Source of the DNA: an uncultured Gammaproteobacteria bacterium
GTDB taxonomy: Bacteria; Pseudomonadota; Gammaproteobacteria; Pseudomonadales; UBA5518
Direction of reading: 5' to 3'
Length of the DNA stretch: 9,462 bases
NCBI GenBank assembly: GCA_903921135.1
Contig: CAIXOY010000609.1
Span: 1 to 9,462, forward strand
Made by a program: the position numbers and the translations under genes. The notes beneath the pieces were generated by a model. The model was not told the DNA's origin. It ran no database searches and saw only the letters and a program-made list of their open reading frames with translations. This document shows, piece by piece, positions 1 through 6,621 of the stretch (the stretch's first letter is position 1; every line of letters starts with the position of its first letter).

Positions 1-602
1 GTGAGGTACACGCCTTCGAGTGGCTCTGGGTAGTGGCAGCCCATCTCCAAAGTGACCATCGCGCCCCAGTCACCGCCTGCGGCGCCGAAGCGCGCATAGC
101 CCAACACCTCGGTCATCAGCCGCAGCCACAGCCTCGCGACCTGCGTAGGCCCGATGCCGGTTTGGTGCAGCGGCGCGGAAAAACCGAAGCCGGGCAGCGA
201 AGGGATCACCACATCGCGGCCGAGCGCCGCATCACCGCCGAAGGCGGCAGGGTCTGCGAGCCTGCGCCCCGCCTCCACCCAGTCGAGAAAGGACCACGGC
301 CACCCGTGCGTAAGGATCAGCGGCGTGTGCCCGCTGCCCGTGCCGCGCAGATGCACGAAGTGGATCGGGATGCCGTCGATATCCACCCTGAAATGCGACA
401 GCGTGTTCATCGCGGCCTCTGCTGCACGCCAGTCGTAGTCCTCGGCCCAGTACCGCAGCATGCCAGCGAGCCAGTCCTGCTCCACGCCGTAGTTCCACTG
501 CGCGTTGCCGAAATCGCCCGGCAGGCGCGTGTGGCGCAGGCGGCTGCGCATGTCCTGCAGCAGCCCCTCGGGGATCTCGATTCGGAAGGGGTGGGCGTGC
601 AT
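1..602 (-). CDS. Epoxide hydrolase, alpha/beta-hydrolase fold (partial, C-terminus beyond left edge)
   Basis: This is the first 200 residues of an epoxide hydrolase of the microsomal-type family, which opens epoxides to vicinal diols through a covalent Asp-ester intermediate. The N-terminal cap/EHN region covers about residues 1-110 and starts MHAHPFRIEIPEG. The oxyanion-hole motif HGWP lies at residues 99-102, and the nucleophile elbow GGDWG at 176-180 makes Asp178 the expected nucleophile. The catalytic His and acid partner would lie beyond the window; full-length relatives are usually near 380-400 residues. The ATG at 602-600 follows a GAGGA Shine-Dalgarno that overlaps the TGA stop of the upstream lrp-like gene, 11 bp away, so the two genes are probably co-transcribed and may be translationally coupled. 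The family call comes from the motifs seen. The substrate is unknown, and juvenile-hormone-type, limonene-type or detoxification roles cannot be separated. Confidence 0.88.
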   Translation of the reverse strand, partial: MHAHPFRIEIPEGLLQDMRSRLRHTRLPGDFGNAQWNYGVEQDWLAGMLRYWAEDYDWRAAEAAMNTLSHFRVDIDGIPIHFVHLRGTGSGHTPLILTHGWPWSFLDWVEAGRRLADPAAFGGDAALGRDVVIPSLPGFGFSAPLHQTGIGPTQVARLWLRLMTEVLGYARFGAAGGDWGAMVTLEMGCHYPEPLEGVYL

Positions 603-613
603 GGGCGTGTTCC

Positions 614-1084
614 TCAGCGCAGGGCGACCTGCAGGGTTTCCTTGACGGTTTCCATCACCACGTAGCTGGTCGATTCCTGCACGCCGGGGAGCGAGAGCAG
701 CGATTCCCCCAGGAACACGCGGTAGGCGTTCATGTCGGCCACGCGGGCCTTGATCAGGTAGTCGAAGTTGCCCGAGACCAGATAGCACTCCTGTACCTCG
801 GGCAGTTGCGCGGCGGCCTCCTTGAACTGGGCGAAGATGTCCTGCGCCGTGCGCGAGAGCCGGATCTGCACGAACACAACCAGCCCCGCGCCCAGTGCCT
901 CGGGATCCAGCACGGCCGTGAAACCCCGCAGGATCCCCGCGCGCTCCAGCCTTTTCACGCGCTCGATACAGGGCGTGGTGCTCAAGCCCACGCGGCGGGC
1001 GAGTTCGGTATAACTGATGCGCCCGTCCTCCTGCAGCACGCGCAGGATATTCCGGTCGATTCTATTGAGGCTCTGGTTGCTCAT
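614..1084 (-). CDS. lrp: Lrp/AsnC-family transcriptional regulator (leucine-responsive type)
   Basis: This 156-residue protein has the normal length and layout of an Lrp regulator. An N-terminal helix-turn-helix lies at about residues 24-46 (SYTELARRVGLSTTPCIERV) after the typical LNRIDRNILRVLQEDGRIS lead. A RAM amino-acid-binding domain covers about 65-145, with VSGNFDYLIKARV and the LLSLPGV-YVVMETVK segments. The match to E. coli Lrp (GDFDYLLKTRV, LLRLPGV, YVVMEEVK) is strong. Lrp proteins form octamers, sense leucine or alanine and bend DNA. Its position divergent from alanine dehydrogenase indicates that it controls ald, as AldR and related regulators do elsewhere, and probably itself. 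The ATG at 1084 has no recognisable Shine-Dalgarno; a promoter candidate just upstream would start transcription at the ATG itself. The epoxide hydrolase gene follows immediately. Whether it is a global Lrp or a local ald regulator cannot be told from sequence. Confidence 0.94.
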   Translation of the reverse strand: MSNQSLNRIDRNILRVLQEDGRISYTELARRVGLSTTPCIERVKRLERAGILRGFTAVLDPEALGAGLVVFVQIRLSRTAQDIFAQFKEAAAQLPEVQECYLVSGNFDYLIKARVADMNAYRVFLGESLLSLPGVQESTSYVVMETVKETLQVALR

Positions 1085-1090
1085 GGCACG

Positions 1091-1118
1091 GCTATAGGTC
1101 AGGGGAAAATCCTGTGAA
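1091..1118 (-). promoter_or_regulatory. Candidate sigma-70 promoter for lrp giving a leaderless mRNA
   Basis: On the minus strand, TTCACA (1118-1113; five of six consensus bases) and TATAGC (1096-1091; four of six) are separated by 16 bp. If the last base of the -10 element is position -7, +1 falls at 1084, the A of the lrp ATG. The bases just upstream of that ATG contain no Shine-Dalgarno, consistent with a leaderless transcript. This is a manual match only. Confidence 0.35.
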
Positions 1119-1172
1119 CGGATGATTTCACAGGAAAATCCTCCAGAGAACCCGGAAACAAGAAAAATCTTC
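1104..1172 (+). repeat. Three GGAAAATCCT-like direct repeats spaced 29 bp apart
   Basis: GGAAAATCCT occurs exactly at 1104-1113 and 1133-1142, and a looser copy (AGAAAAATCTT) lies at 1161-1171. The shared core AAAATC begins at 1106, 1135 and 1164, so both intervals are exactly 29 bp. Each copy is itself a weak dyad (GGA..TCC or AGA..TCT). Evenly spaced, weakly palindromic sites fit cooperative binding by an oligomeric regulator such as Lrp. The repeat and spacing are seen; the binding role is inferred. Confidence 0.5.
1110..1135. promoter_or_regulatory. Inverted repeat, candidate operator of the Lrp-type regulator
   Basis: The arms TCCTGTGAA (1110-1118) and TTCACAGGA (1127-1135) are perfect 9-bp reverse complements separated by 8 bp (CGGATGAT). 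The left arm contains, on the minus strand, the TTCACA that would serve as the lrp -35 element, so a protein bound here could block lrp transcription (autoregulation). A partly overlapping CAG-N9-CTG at 1100-1114 resembles the ends of the published E. coli Lrp consensus. The dyad is seen directly; its role as an operator is inferred. Confidence 0.5.
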
Positions 1173-1234
1173 CTGCGATCACCCTCCTAGACTTGATGTG
1201 CGTCTGGCGCGGAGCCCCGCGGCACACCCCACAC

Positions 1235-1240
1235 AGGAGA
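1235..1240 (+). promoter_or_regulatory. Ribosome binding site of ald
   Basis: AGGAGA lies 7 bases before the ATG at 1248, which is good spacing. It fixes the start of alanine dehydrogenase, and the resulting N-terminus (MLVGVPKEIK) is canonical for the family. Confidence 0.8.
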
Positions 1241-1247
1241 AGCAACC

Positions 1248-2363
1248 ATGCTGGTCGGCGTACCCAAGGAAATCAAAACCCACGAATACCGCGTCGGTCT
1301 CACCACCGGCAGCGTGAGCGAACTGATCCACCACGGACACCAGGTGATCGTCGAGACCAATGCCGGCGCCGGCATCGGTCTCAGCGACGAGATGTACCGC
1401 CGCGTCGGGGCCGAGATCGTCGGCAGCGCCGCCGAGGTCTTTGCCCGCGCCGACATGGTGGTGAAGGTCAAAGAGCCGCAGCCCCACGAGTGCCGCATGC
1501 TCCGCGAAGGGCAGGTGCTCTTCACCTATCTGCACCTCGCGCCTGATCCGGAGCAGACGAAGCTACTCCTCGATTCCGGTTGCGTGGCGATCGCCTACGA
1601 GACGGTCACGGGTTCCGGCAACACCCTGCCGCTGCTCTCGCCCATGAGCGAGGTGGCGGGGCGCATGTCCATACAGGCCGGCGCGCACTGCCTCGAGAAA
1701 GAGCAGGGCGGCTCCGGGATGCTGCTGGGCGGCGTGCCTGGCGTGGAAGCGGCGAAGGTGGTGGTGATCGGCGGCGGTGTCGTGGGCACCAACGCGATCC
1801 GCATGGCGATGGGCCTGGAAGCCCACGTCACGGTGCTCGACAAATCCCTGAACCGCCTGAAGGAACTCGACATGCAGTTCGGCTGCATGCTGAACACCAT
1901 CTACGCCACGCGCGAGGCGCTCGAGCGCTACGTGGTGGGCGCGGATCTGGTAGTGGGCGCCGTGCTGGTGCCGGGTGCTGCGGCGCCCAAGCTGGTCACG
2001 GAAGAGATGGTGAAGGCGATGCGTCCGGGCTCGGTGCTGGTGGACGTGGCGATCGATCAGGGCGGCTGCTTCGAGACCAGCCACGCCACCACTCATGCCG
2101 CACCCACCTACATGAAGCACGACGTGGTGCACTACTGCGTGGCGAACATGCCGGGTGCGGTGGCCCGCACTTCCACTTTCGCGCTGAACAACGCCACGCT
2201 GCCCTTCGCGATCGCGCTGGCCGACAAGGGCTACCGCAAGGCGCTGGCGGCAGACCCTCACCTGCTGAACGGCCTCAACATCCATCACGGCAAGGTCACC
2301 TATCAGGCCGTGGCCGAGGCGCTCGGTCTCGGCTTCATGTCTCCCGCGCAGGCGATCGGTTAA
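1248..2363 (+). CDS. ald: Alanine dehydrogenase (NAD-dependent)
   Basis: Alanine dehydrogenase reversibly converts L-alanine, NAD+ and water to pyruvate, ammonium and NADH in the cytoplasm, linking alanine catabolism with carbon and nitrogen balance. The protein is 371 residues, the usual length. All residues known to bind substrate or act in catalysis in characterised Ald enzymes fall at the same numbers here: Arg15 in EYRVG, Lys75 in VKVKEP, His96 in YLHLAPD and Asp270 in VAIDQGG. The NAD-binding glycine motif GGGVVG is at 175-180 and Asp198 ends the following strand, which favours NAD over NADP. The C-terminal NMPGAVARTST segment is also typical. The gene is divergent from an Lrp-type regulator, its probable controller, and 55 bp upstream of kup with a strong hairpin between. 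No defect is seen, and the call is essentially certain. Confidence 0.98.
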   Translation: MLVGVPKEIKTHEYRVGLTTGSVSELIHHGHQVIVETNAGAGIGLSDEMYRRVGAEIVGSAAEVFARADMVVKVKEPQPHECRMLREGQVLFTYLHLAPDPEQTKLLLDSGCVAIAYETVTGSGNTLPLLSPMSEVAGRMSIQAGAHCLEKEQGGSGMLLGGVPGVEAAKVVVIGGGVVGTNAIRMAMGLEAHVTVLDKSLNRLKELDMQFGCMLNTIYATREALERYVVGADLVVGAVLVPGAAAPKLVTEEMVKAMRPGSVLVDVAIDQGGCFETSHATTHAAPTYMKHDVVHYCVANMPGAVARTSTFALNNATLPFAIALADKGYRKALAADPHLLNGLNIHHGKVTYQAVAEALGLGFMSPAQAIG

Positions 2364-2369
2364 GCTGCG

Positions 2370-2405
2370 GGAATCGCGCCCGGGATGCTCCCGGGCGCGC
2401 ATTCC
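2370..2405 (+). terminator. Strong GC-rich hairpin between ald and kup (no T-tract)
   Basis: GCGCCCGGGA (2376-2385) pairs perfectly with TCCCGGGCGC (2389-2398) around a 3-base loop. The stem continues outward through C2375-G2399 and GGAAT/ATTCC (2370-2374 with 2401-2405), with a single bulged C at 2400. This makes about 16 base pairs. It begins 6 bases after the ald stop and ends 13 bases before the kup ATG. No run of T follows, so it is not a textbook intrinsic terminator. It could instead slow read-through, protect the ald mRNA 3' end or affect access to the kup ribosome binding site. Confidence 0.55.
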
Positions 2406-2418
2406 ACGAGAGAGCCTC

Positions 2419-4281
2419 ATGCAGTCGCAGCCTCCCCGTACCGGTGCCCTCACGCTTGGCGCGATGGGCGTGGTCTACGGAGACATCGGCACCAGCCCGC
2501 TCTACGCCTTCAAGGAATGCTTCAACGAGACCCACGGTCTGGAACCCGGGCGCGCCGAAATCTTCGGCGTGCTGTCGCTGATCTTCTGGTCGGTGACGCT
2601 GGTGGTCACGCTGAAGTACGTGATCTTCATGATGCGTGCCGACAACCGCGGCGAAGGCGGCACGCTTTCGCTGCTGGCGCTCGCCACGCGCGCCACGGAA
2701 AACCCGCGTCTGTCTGCCGTACTCGCGGTACTCGGCATCTTTGCGGCGGCACTTTTCTACGGCGACAGCATGCTCACCCCGGCGGTCTCGGTACTGAGCG
2801 CGGTAGAGGGGCTGGAGCTTGTCGCGCCCGCGCTGCACAGCGTCGTTGTGCCCGTTGCGATCGGCATCCTGACGGCGCTCTTTGTCATACAGCGCCGGGG
2901 CACGGCCTCGGTCGGGGCTTTCTTCGGTCCGATCATGAGCGTGTGGTTTGCGGTGCTCGCGGTGCTCGGCGTGTGGCGCATCCTCGAGGAGCCCTCGATC
3001 CTGCTGGCGCTGAACCCGCTCTATGCAGTGCAGCTTTTCCAGCAGCACGCGATGGTCGCCTACATCGCGCTTGGTTCGGTGGTGCTGGCTCTCACGGGTG
3101 CAGAGGCGCTCTATGCCGACATGGGGCATTTCGGCAAAGGCCCGATCCGCCTTGCGTGGACGGCCTTCGTATCGCCCGCACTGGTGCTGAATTATTTCGG
3201 GCAGGGCGCGCTGGTGCTGGGCAACCCGCAACACCTCGAGAATCCGCTCTACCGCATGGTGCCCGAGTGGGGTCTGGTGCCCATGATCGTGCTCGCCAGC
3301 ATGGCTGCCGTAATCGCCTCGCAGGCGGTGATCTCCGGTGCCTTCTCGGTCACGCGGCAGGCCTTCCAGCTGAAACTCCTGCCGCGGATCATGACCATCC
3401 ACACCTCCGCCTCCGAGGAAGGGCAGATCTACATCCCCTTCATCAACTGGGTGCTGTTCGTGGCGGTGATCGGGCTGGTGCTCGGATTCCAGAGCTCGAG
3501 CTCGCTGGCGGCGGCCTACGGCGTGGCGGTCACGGGCACGATGCTGATCGACTCCCTGCTGCTTGCCGTCGTGATGTTCCTCACCTGGCAGTGGAACCGC
3601 TGGCTGATGATGTCGGCCGCCGCGCTCTTCATCGTGGTGGACGTGGCGTTCTTCACCTCGAACGCGCTCAAGATCCCGCACGGGGGCTGGTTCCCGCTGG
3701 TGATCGGTCTGGTGATCTTCACGCTGCTCACCACCTGGCGCACCGGGCGGCGCCTGCTGGTCGCGCAGCTGCGCCGCGAGGCGCTGCCCATCGATGTCTT
3801 CCTGCAGGCGATGAAAGACACCACGCGCGTGCCCGGGACGGCGGTCTTCCTCACCAGCAATGCCGAGGGGGCACCGCCCGCGCTGCTGCACAACATGAAG
3901 CACAACAAGGTGGTGCACGAGACGGTCGTGCTGCTGACAGTACACACGCGCGATTACGCGGTGGTGCCGCCGGAACAACGTCTCGCGGTCACGCCGCTCG
4001 GCGAGGGTTTCTATCGTGCGGCGATGGCCTTCGGCTATCTCGAGGACCAGCAGGTCCCCGAGATCTTGCGCGCGCTGGCACCGGCCGGGCTGCCACTCGA
4101 CCCCATGCAGACCTCGTACTTCCTGAGCCGCGAGACACTTCTGCCGGCGCGCCGCCCCGGCATGAACCTCTGGCGTCATGCGCTCTTCGCGTGGATGGTG
4201 CGCAACGCGGCAACGCCGCTGAAGACCTTCCACCTGCCACCCAACCGCATCGTGGAGCTGGGGCAACAGATCACGATCTGA
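2419..4281 (+). CDS. kup: Potassium uptake transporter Kup (KUP/HAK/KT family)
   Basis: This inner-membrane K+:H+ symporter of 620 residues is almost the same length as E. coli Kup (622) and close to it throughout. The KUP signature GVVYGDIGTSPLYAFKE lies at about residues 17-33. ALFYGDSMLTPAVSVLSAVEGLE, LTGAEALYADMGHFGK, NYFGQGAL and ASQAVISGAFSVTRQAFQL are all typical. About twelve hydrophobic segments cover the first 450 residues, followed by a soluble cytoplasmic C-terminal domain containing VPGTAVFLTS and HNMKHNKVVHE and ending PPNRIVELGQQITI. Asp22 matches E. coli Asp23. At the position of E. coli Glu116 this protein has Asp116, a conservative change I recall from other proteobacterial Kup proteins. 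The start follows a weak GAGAG ribosome site and a hairpin. The gene may be reached by read-through from ald or have its own promoter. Its stop is 6 bp from that of the converging phosphatase gene. Confidence 0.97.
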   Translation: MQSQPPRTGALTLGAMGVVYGDIGTSPLYAFKECFNETHGLEPGRAEIFGVLSLIFWSVTLVVTLKYVIFMMRADNRGEGGTLSLLALATRATENPRLSAVLAVLGIFAAALFYGDSMLTPAVSVLSAVEGLELVAPALHSVVVPVAIGILTALFVIQRRGTASVGAFFGPIMSVWFAVLAVLGVWRILEEPSILLALNPLYAVQLFQQHAMVAYIALGSVVLALTGAEALYADMGHFGKGPIRLAWTAFVSPALVLNYFGQGALVLGNPQHLENPLYRMVPEWGLVPMIVLASMAAVIASQAVISGAFSVTRQAFQLKLLPRIMTIHTSASEEGQIYIPFINWVLFVAVIGLVLGFQSSSSLAAAYGVAVTGTMLIDSLLLAVVMFLTWQWNRWLMMSAAALFIVVDVAFFTSNALKIPHGGWFPLVIGLVIFTLLTTWRTGRRLLVAQLRREALPIDVFLQAMKDTTRVPGTAVFLTSNAEGAPPALLHNMKHNKVVHETVVLLTVHTRDYAVVPPEQRLAVTPLGEGFYRAAMAFGYLEDQQVPEILRALAPAGLPLDPMQTSYFLSRETLLPARRPGMNLWRHALFAWMVRNAATPLKTFHLPPNRIVELGQQITI

Positions 4282-4301
4282 GGCGGTTCAATCGGCCTCG
4301 G
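4278..4301. terminator. Possible weak hairpin spanning the kup and phosphatase stop codons
   Basis: GAGGC (4280-4284) pairs with GCCTC (4295-4299) around a 10-base loop, with one more G-U and one G-C pair outward on the plus strand. It lies across the 6-bp gap between two converging genes, where a two-way terminator would be expected, but the stem is short and no T-run flanks it on either strand. Low confidence. Confidence 0.2.
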
Positions 4302-5364
4302 GGTAACGCAGCTCGAATTCCTGGATCACGGCCGCATCCTGCGCCGCGCGCAGTGAAAGGCCCACCACGGGTGCGCCGCTCCCACGGCGGATCTCGAGCG
4401 TGGCGAAGTTGTCCACGCGCACGTTCTGCGGCAGCGCCCGGTGCCGGTTCTGCTCGCCTTCGCCCGCGCCGGCCGAGTTCAGCCCGCTGCTGGTGATCTC
4501 CACCAGTGGCCACTCCCGCTCTGCATCCGCGGGCAAACGCGATATCTCGCCGAGGTGCCTGTCTCCGCTCAGGATCAGCACGGGCGCGCTGGCGCGGCCC
4601 AGCAAGGCCAGCAAGCGCGCGCGTTCGCGGGGGAAATTGGCCCACTTCTCGTAGCAGTGTTCTTCGGGGATCACCTGGATGCTCGAGACGAGCAGATGCA
4701 GTTCCGCGGGCTCTGCCAGACGCGCCGCGAGCCAGGTCCACTGATCCTTGCCCAGCACTGTGGCATCCGCTGCCGTGTTTTGCCCCCAGCGCCGTCGTGG
4801 GCAGCTCGTATCGGGCGTGGCAGGCACCAGCGGCGAGCGGAACGTGCGCGTGTCGAGCAGCACGATCTGGATGCGCTGGGCATCGTGCTGCAGCCACTGC
4901 GCGTCGTATATGCCGGGGCGCCCGCGCATCGGCGCGTCCTGGGGCACGGCGAAGAAGTCCATGAAAAAGGTCTTGGCCGCTGCCTTGTGCGGGTAGTCGG
5001 CACCGCCGTCGTTGCGGCCGTAGTCGTGGTCGTCCCAGGTGGCGAACACGGGGGTGTGCGCGCGCAGCGCTGCCCAGTCGGGGTTGGCGGCGAGTTCGGC
5101 GTAGGCCTTGCCGATGCGCGCGGGCTCCCGCTGCAGCAGATAGCTGCCGGTATCCGAGTAGATGTTGTCACCCCCCAGCACGAGCGCGTCGGGTGCGAGG
5201 CGCTGCAGCGTCTTCCACACCGGCTGCGGCTCCTGTTGACGCAGGCAGGAGCCGAAGGCGAGCACGAAGGATTCGGGTCTGGCGGGCGTTTCCGTCGGCT
5301 CCGCCTGCACGGGGCTTGCCAGAAGTGAGGCGGTAAAGATTGCGCGGGCAAGGATGCGGTTCAT
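4288..5364 (-). CDS. Exported PhoD-type metallophosphatase (alkaline phosphatase D family)
   Basis: This 358-residue protein belongs to the PhoD-like phosphatase family (calcineurin-like metallophosphoesterases that hydrolyse phosphomonoesters or phosphodiesters, commonly with Fe and Ca ions). Residues 1-21 form a Sec-type signal peptide with a probable cleavage after VQA, so it acts in the periplasm or outside the cell. The family motifs are FGSC (37-40), GGDNIYSD (64-71), WDDHDYGRNDGG (110-121) and SGDRHLGEIS (266-275); Cys40, Asp66, Tyr69, Asp111 and His270 are candidate metal or active-site residues. It is shorter than Bacillus PhoD and lacks that enzyme's N-terminal beta domain, as do many proteobacterial homologues. 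The start at 5364 has a GAGG ribosome site upstream. It is the last gene of a three-gene minus-strand unit, 27 bp after the hydroxylase, and ends 6 bp from kup. The natural substrate (phosphate scavenging or phospholipid/teichoate-like diesters) cannot be predicted. Confidence 0.9.
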   Translation of the reverse strand: MNRILARAIFTASLLASPVQAEPTETPARPESFVLAFGSCLRQQEPQPVWKTLQRLAPDALVLGGDNIYSDTGSYLLQREPARIGKAYAELAANPDWAALRAHTPVFATWDDHDYGRNDGGADYPHKAAAKTFFMDFFAVPQDAPMRGRPGIYDAQWLQHDAQRIQIVLLDTRTFRSPLVPATPDTSCPRRRWGQNTAADATVLGKDQWTWLAARLAEPAELHLLVSSIQVIPEEHCYEKWANFPRERARLLALLGRASAPVLILSGDRHLGEISRLPADAEREWPLVEITSSGLNSAGAGEGEQNRHRALPQNVRVDNFATLEIRRGSGAPVVGLSLRAAQDAAVIQEFELRYPEAD

Positions 5365-5391
5365 GTCACGCCTCGGTGCGGGAATCGTGGC

Positions 5392-6618
5392 TCAGCCTGT
5401 GCTGGCAGAATGACACGCTGATGATGGCGACTGCGGGATGCGGCGATCGGCCAACCAGCGCCCCCGCAGCGTGTAGCTGCGCTCGATGGCCCTGCGTTCC
5501 GCCGGCGAGAGATCCGGGTGGAAGCTCTCGAATATCAGCACCACCCGCTCGCGCGCGCCGCGGTTCCAGGCCTCGTGCTCGAAGGAATCGTCGAAGGCGA
5601 ACAGTTGCCCTTCCTCCCAGACGTGCGTGTGCGAGCCCACACGGATCGCGCTGCCCTCCGGCACGATCAGCGGCAGATGCACCGTGATCCGGTGATTGGC
5701 CACGCCGTGGTGCGGCGGGATGTGTGTGCCCGGCGCGAGGCGCGAGAAGAAGACCTCCATCGGCCGGTCGTGGCCCACGCGGAACACATCGGCCCGCGCG
5801 ATGGCGGCGAGGGTTCGCGGGAACAGGCGTGCGATCGGCTGCTCCTCTGCGGACTTGAACAGGTGCAGCGCAGACCAGTCGTGTTTCCCGCGGAGCGCCC
5901 CCCACAGCGGGTTGCGCACATCGGCCTCGACGTAGGGATCGAGACGCGCGCCGGCTGCCACTGCCGAGAGGTATTCCGCGCGTATGTCGGCGGTGCAGGC
6001 CTCGATGGCTGAAGCCCAGGGCAGCGTGGCGGCGGGCGTGACCGCGGTGGCGGGCAGATCCGGGACATAGAAAATTCCCGGCTTCTGGAGCGGGGTTCTG
6101 AACACCACCGGCTCGGGATGCGTCTGCACCCAGATCGCGCGGCTGATCCGGGAGAGGTCTCTGTCGTCCCCGTCGCGCTCCTCCACTGCTTGTGCGTGCA
6201 GAGCGGCGAACCGCCTGCGCAGAAGGCCATTGGCGATGGTGACGCGGCGGCGCAGTTCGGGGTGCAGCCCCGGCCGCGCGTGAGAGGGCAGCAACGCGGG
6301 GTCGAGACCGTCTGCCAGCGAGCACATCACTGCGGCATCTTCTTCGCGGCCCGCCTGTGCCAGCGCCACGCCGGCGAAGAGCGCGAGGCGCGCCTCGCGA
6401 GGGGACAGCCGGCAGGCATCCAGATACGCCTGCGCAGCGCCTGCGGCATCGCCGGCGCGCTCGCGTGCGTCCCCCAGGTTGAAATGCAGATCGGTGCGCG
6501 CCGGCGCTGCACTCGCGGCATGCGCATAGTGCTCTGCTGCCTGCGCCCAGTCTCCCGCACGCGCGGCGGCCGAAGCGCCCGCCAGCAGGTCCTCCAGAGC
6601 GCTGTCAGCATCGCCCAT
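5392..6618 (-). CDS. TPR-domain aspartyl/asparaginyl beta-hydroxylase family protein
   Basis: This 408-residue cytoplasmic protein has an N-terminal TPR-like helical part (about residues 5-110, with alternating Ala/Gly/Leu helices such as AGDWAQAAEHYAHAASAAP and LHFNLGDARERAGD). A C-terminal Fe(II)/2-oxoglutarate dioxygenase domain of the AspH type covers about 180-372. Aligned with human AspH, His303 (in PPHHG) and His348 (in FDDSFEHEAW) match the two iron-binding histidines. Arg310 (NHRITVHL) and Arg358 match the 2-oxoglutarate-binding arginines. AspH enzymes lack the usual acidic iron ligand, and this protein fits that pattern. The family hydroxylates Asp/Asn side chains, or fatty acyl groups in the LpxO branch; no membrane anchor is seen, which argues against LpxO. 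The start is 3 bp after the stop of the reductase gene, so translational coupling is likely. The final 25 or so residues are a low-complexity tail. The substrate is unknown; the TPR part may bind a protein partner. Confidence 0.88.
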   Translation of the reverse strand: MGDADSALEDLLAGASAAARAGDWAQAAEHYAHAASAAPARTDLHFNLGDARERAGDAAGAAQAYLDACRLSPREARLALFAGVALAQAGREEDAAVMCSLADGLDPALLPSHARPGLHPELRRRVTIANGLLRRRFAALHAQAVEERDGDDRDLSRISRAIWVQTHPEPVVFRTPLQKPGIFYVPDLPATAVTPAATLPWASAIEACTADIRAEYLSAVAAGARLDPYVEADVRNPLWGALRGKHDWSALHLFKSAEEQPIARLFPRTLAAIARADVFRVGHDRPMEVFFSRLAPGTHIPPHHGVANHRITVHLPLIVPEGSAIRVGSHTHVWEEGQLFAFDDSFEHEAWNRGARERVVLIFESFHPDLSPAERRAIERSYTLRGRWLADRRIPQSPSSACHSASTG

Positions 6619-6621
6619 GGA

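Larger units (their letters stand above)
1085..1247. promoter_or_regulatory. Divergent lrp-ald control region
   Basis: This 163-bp region separates two divergently transcribed genes and is visibly more A-rich than its surroundings between 1100 and 1175. It holds an inverted repeat (1110-1135), three GAAAATC-like elements with even spacing (1104, 1133 and about 1162), a promoter candidate for lrp and the ald ribosome binding site. Clusters of phased, AT-rich, weakly palindromic sites are the usual signature of Lrp-family control regions, where the octamer wraps DNA. I found no convincing -35/-10 pair for ald. A TAGACT at 1188-1193 could be a -10 element but lacks a good -35 partner, as expected if the promoter needs an activator. 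That the regulator binds here is inference from context. Confidence 0.7.

Noticed and set aside
33..665. 210-codon plus-strand frame at the left edge
   Set aside because: It is opposite the epoxide hydrolase, which shows HGWP and GGDWG motifs; the plus-strand product has no family features.
2335..4266. Very long (643 codon) open frame antisense to kup
   Set aside because: It lies opposite a clear kup gene, its product is an Arg/His/Asp/Gln-rich low-complexity chain with no recognisable domain, and such frames arise from high-GC codon bias.
2385..4496. 703-codon plus-strand frame overlapping kup in another register
   Set aside because: It is a shadow of kup: Arg/Ala/Gly-rich, no family resemblance, and it runs past the kup stop into the antisense of the phosphatase gene.
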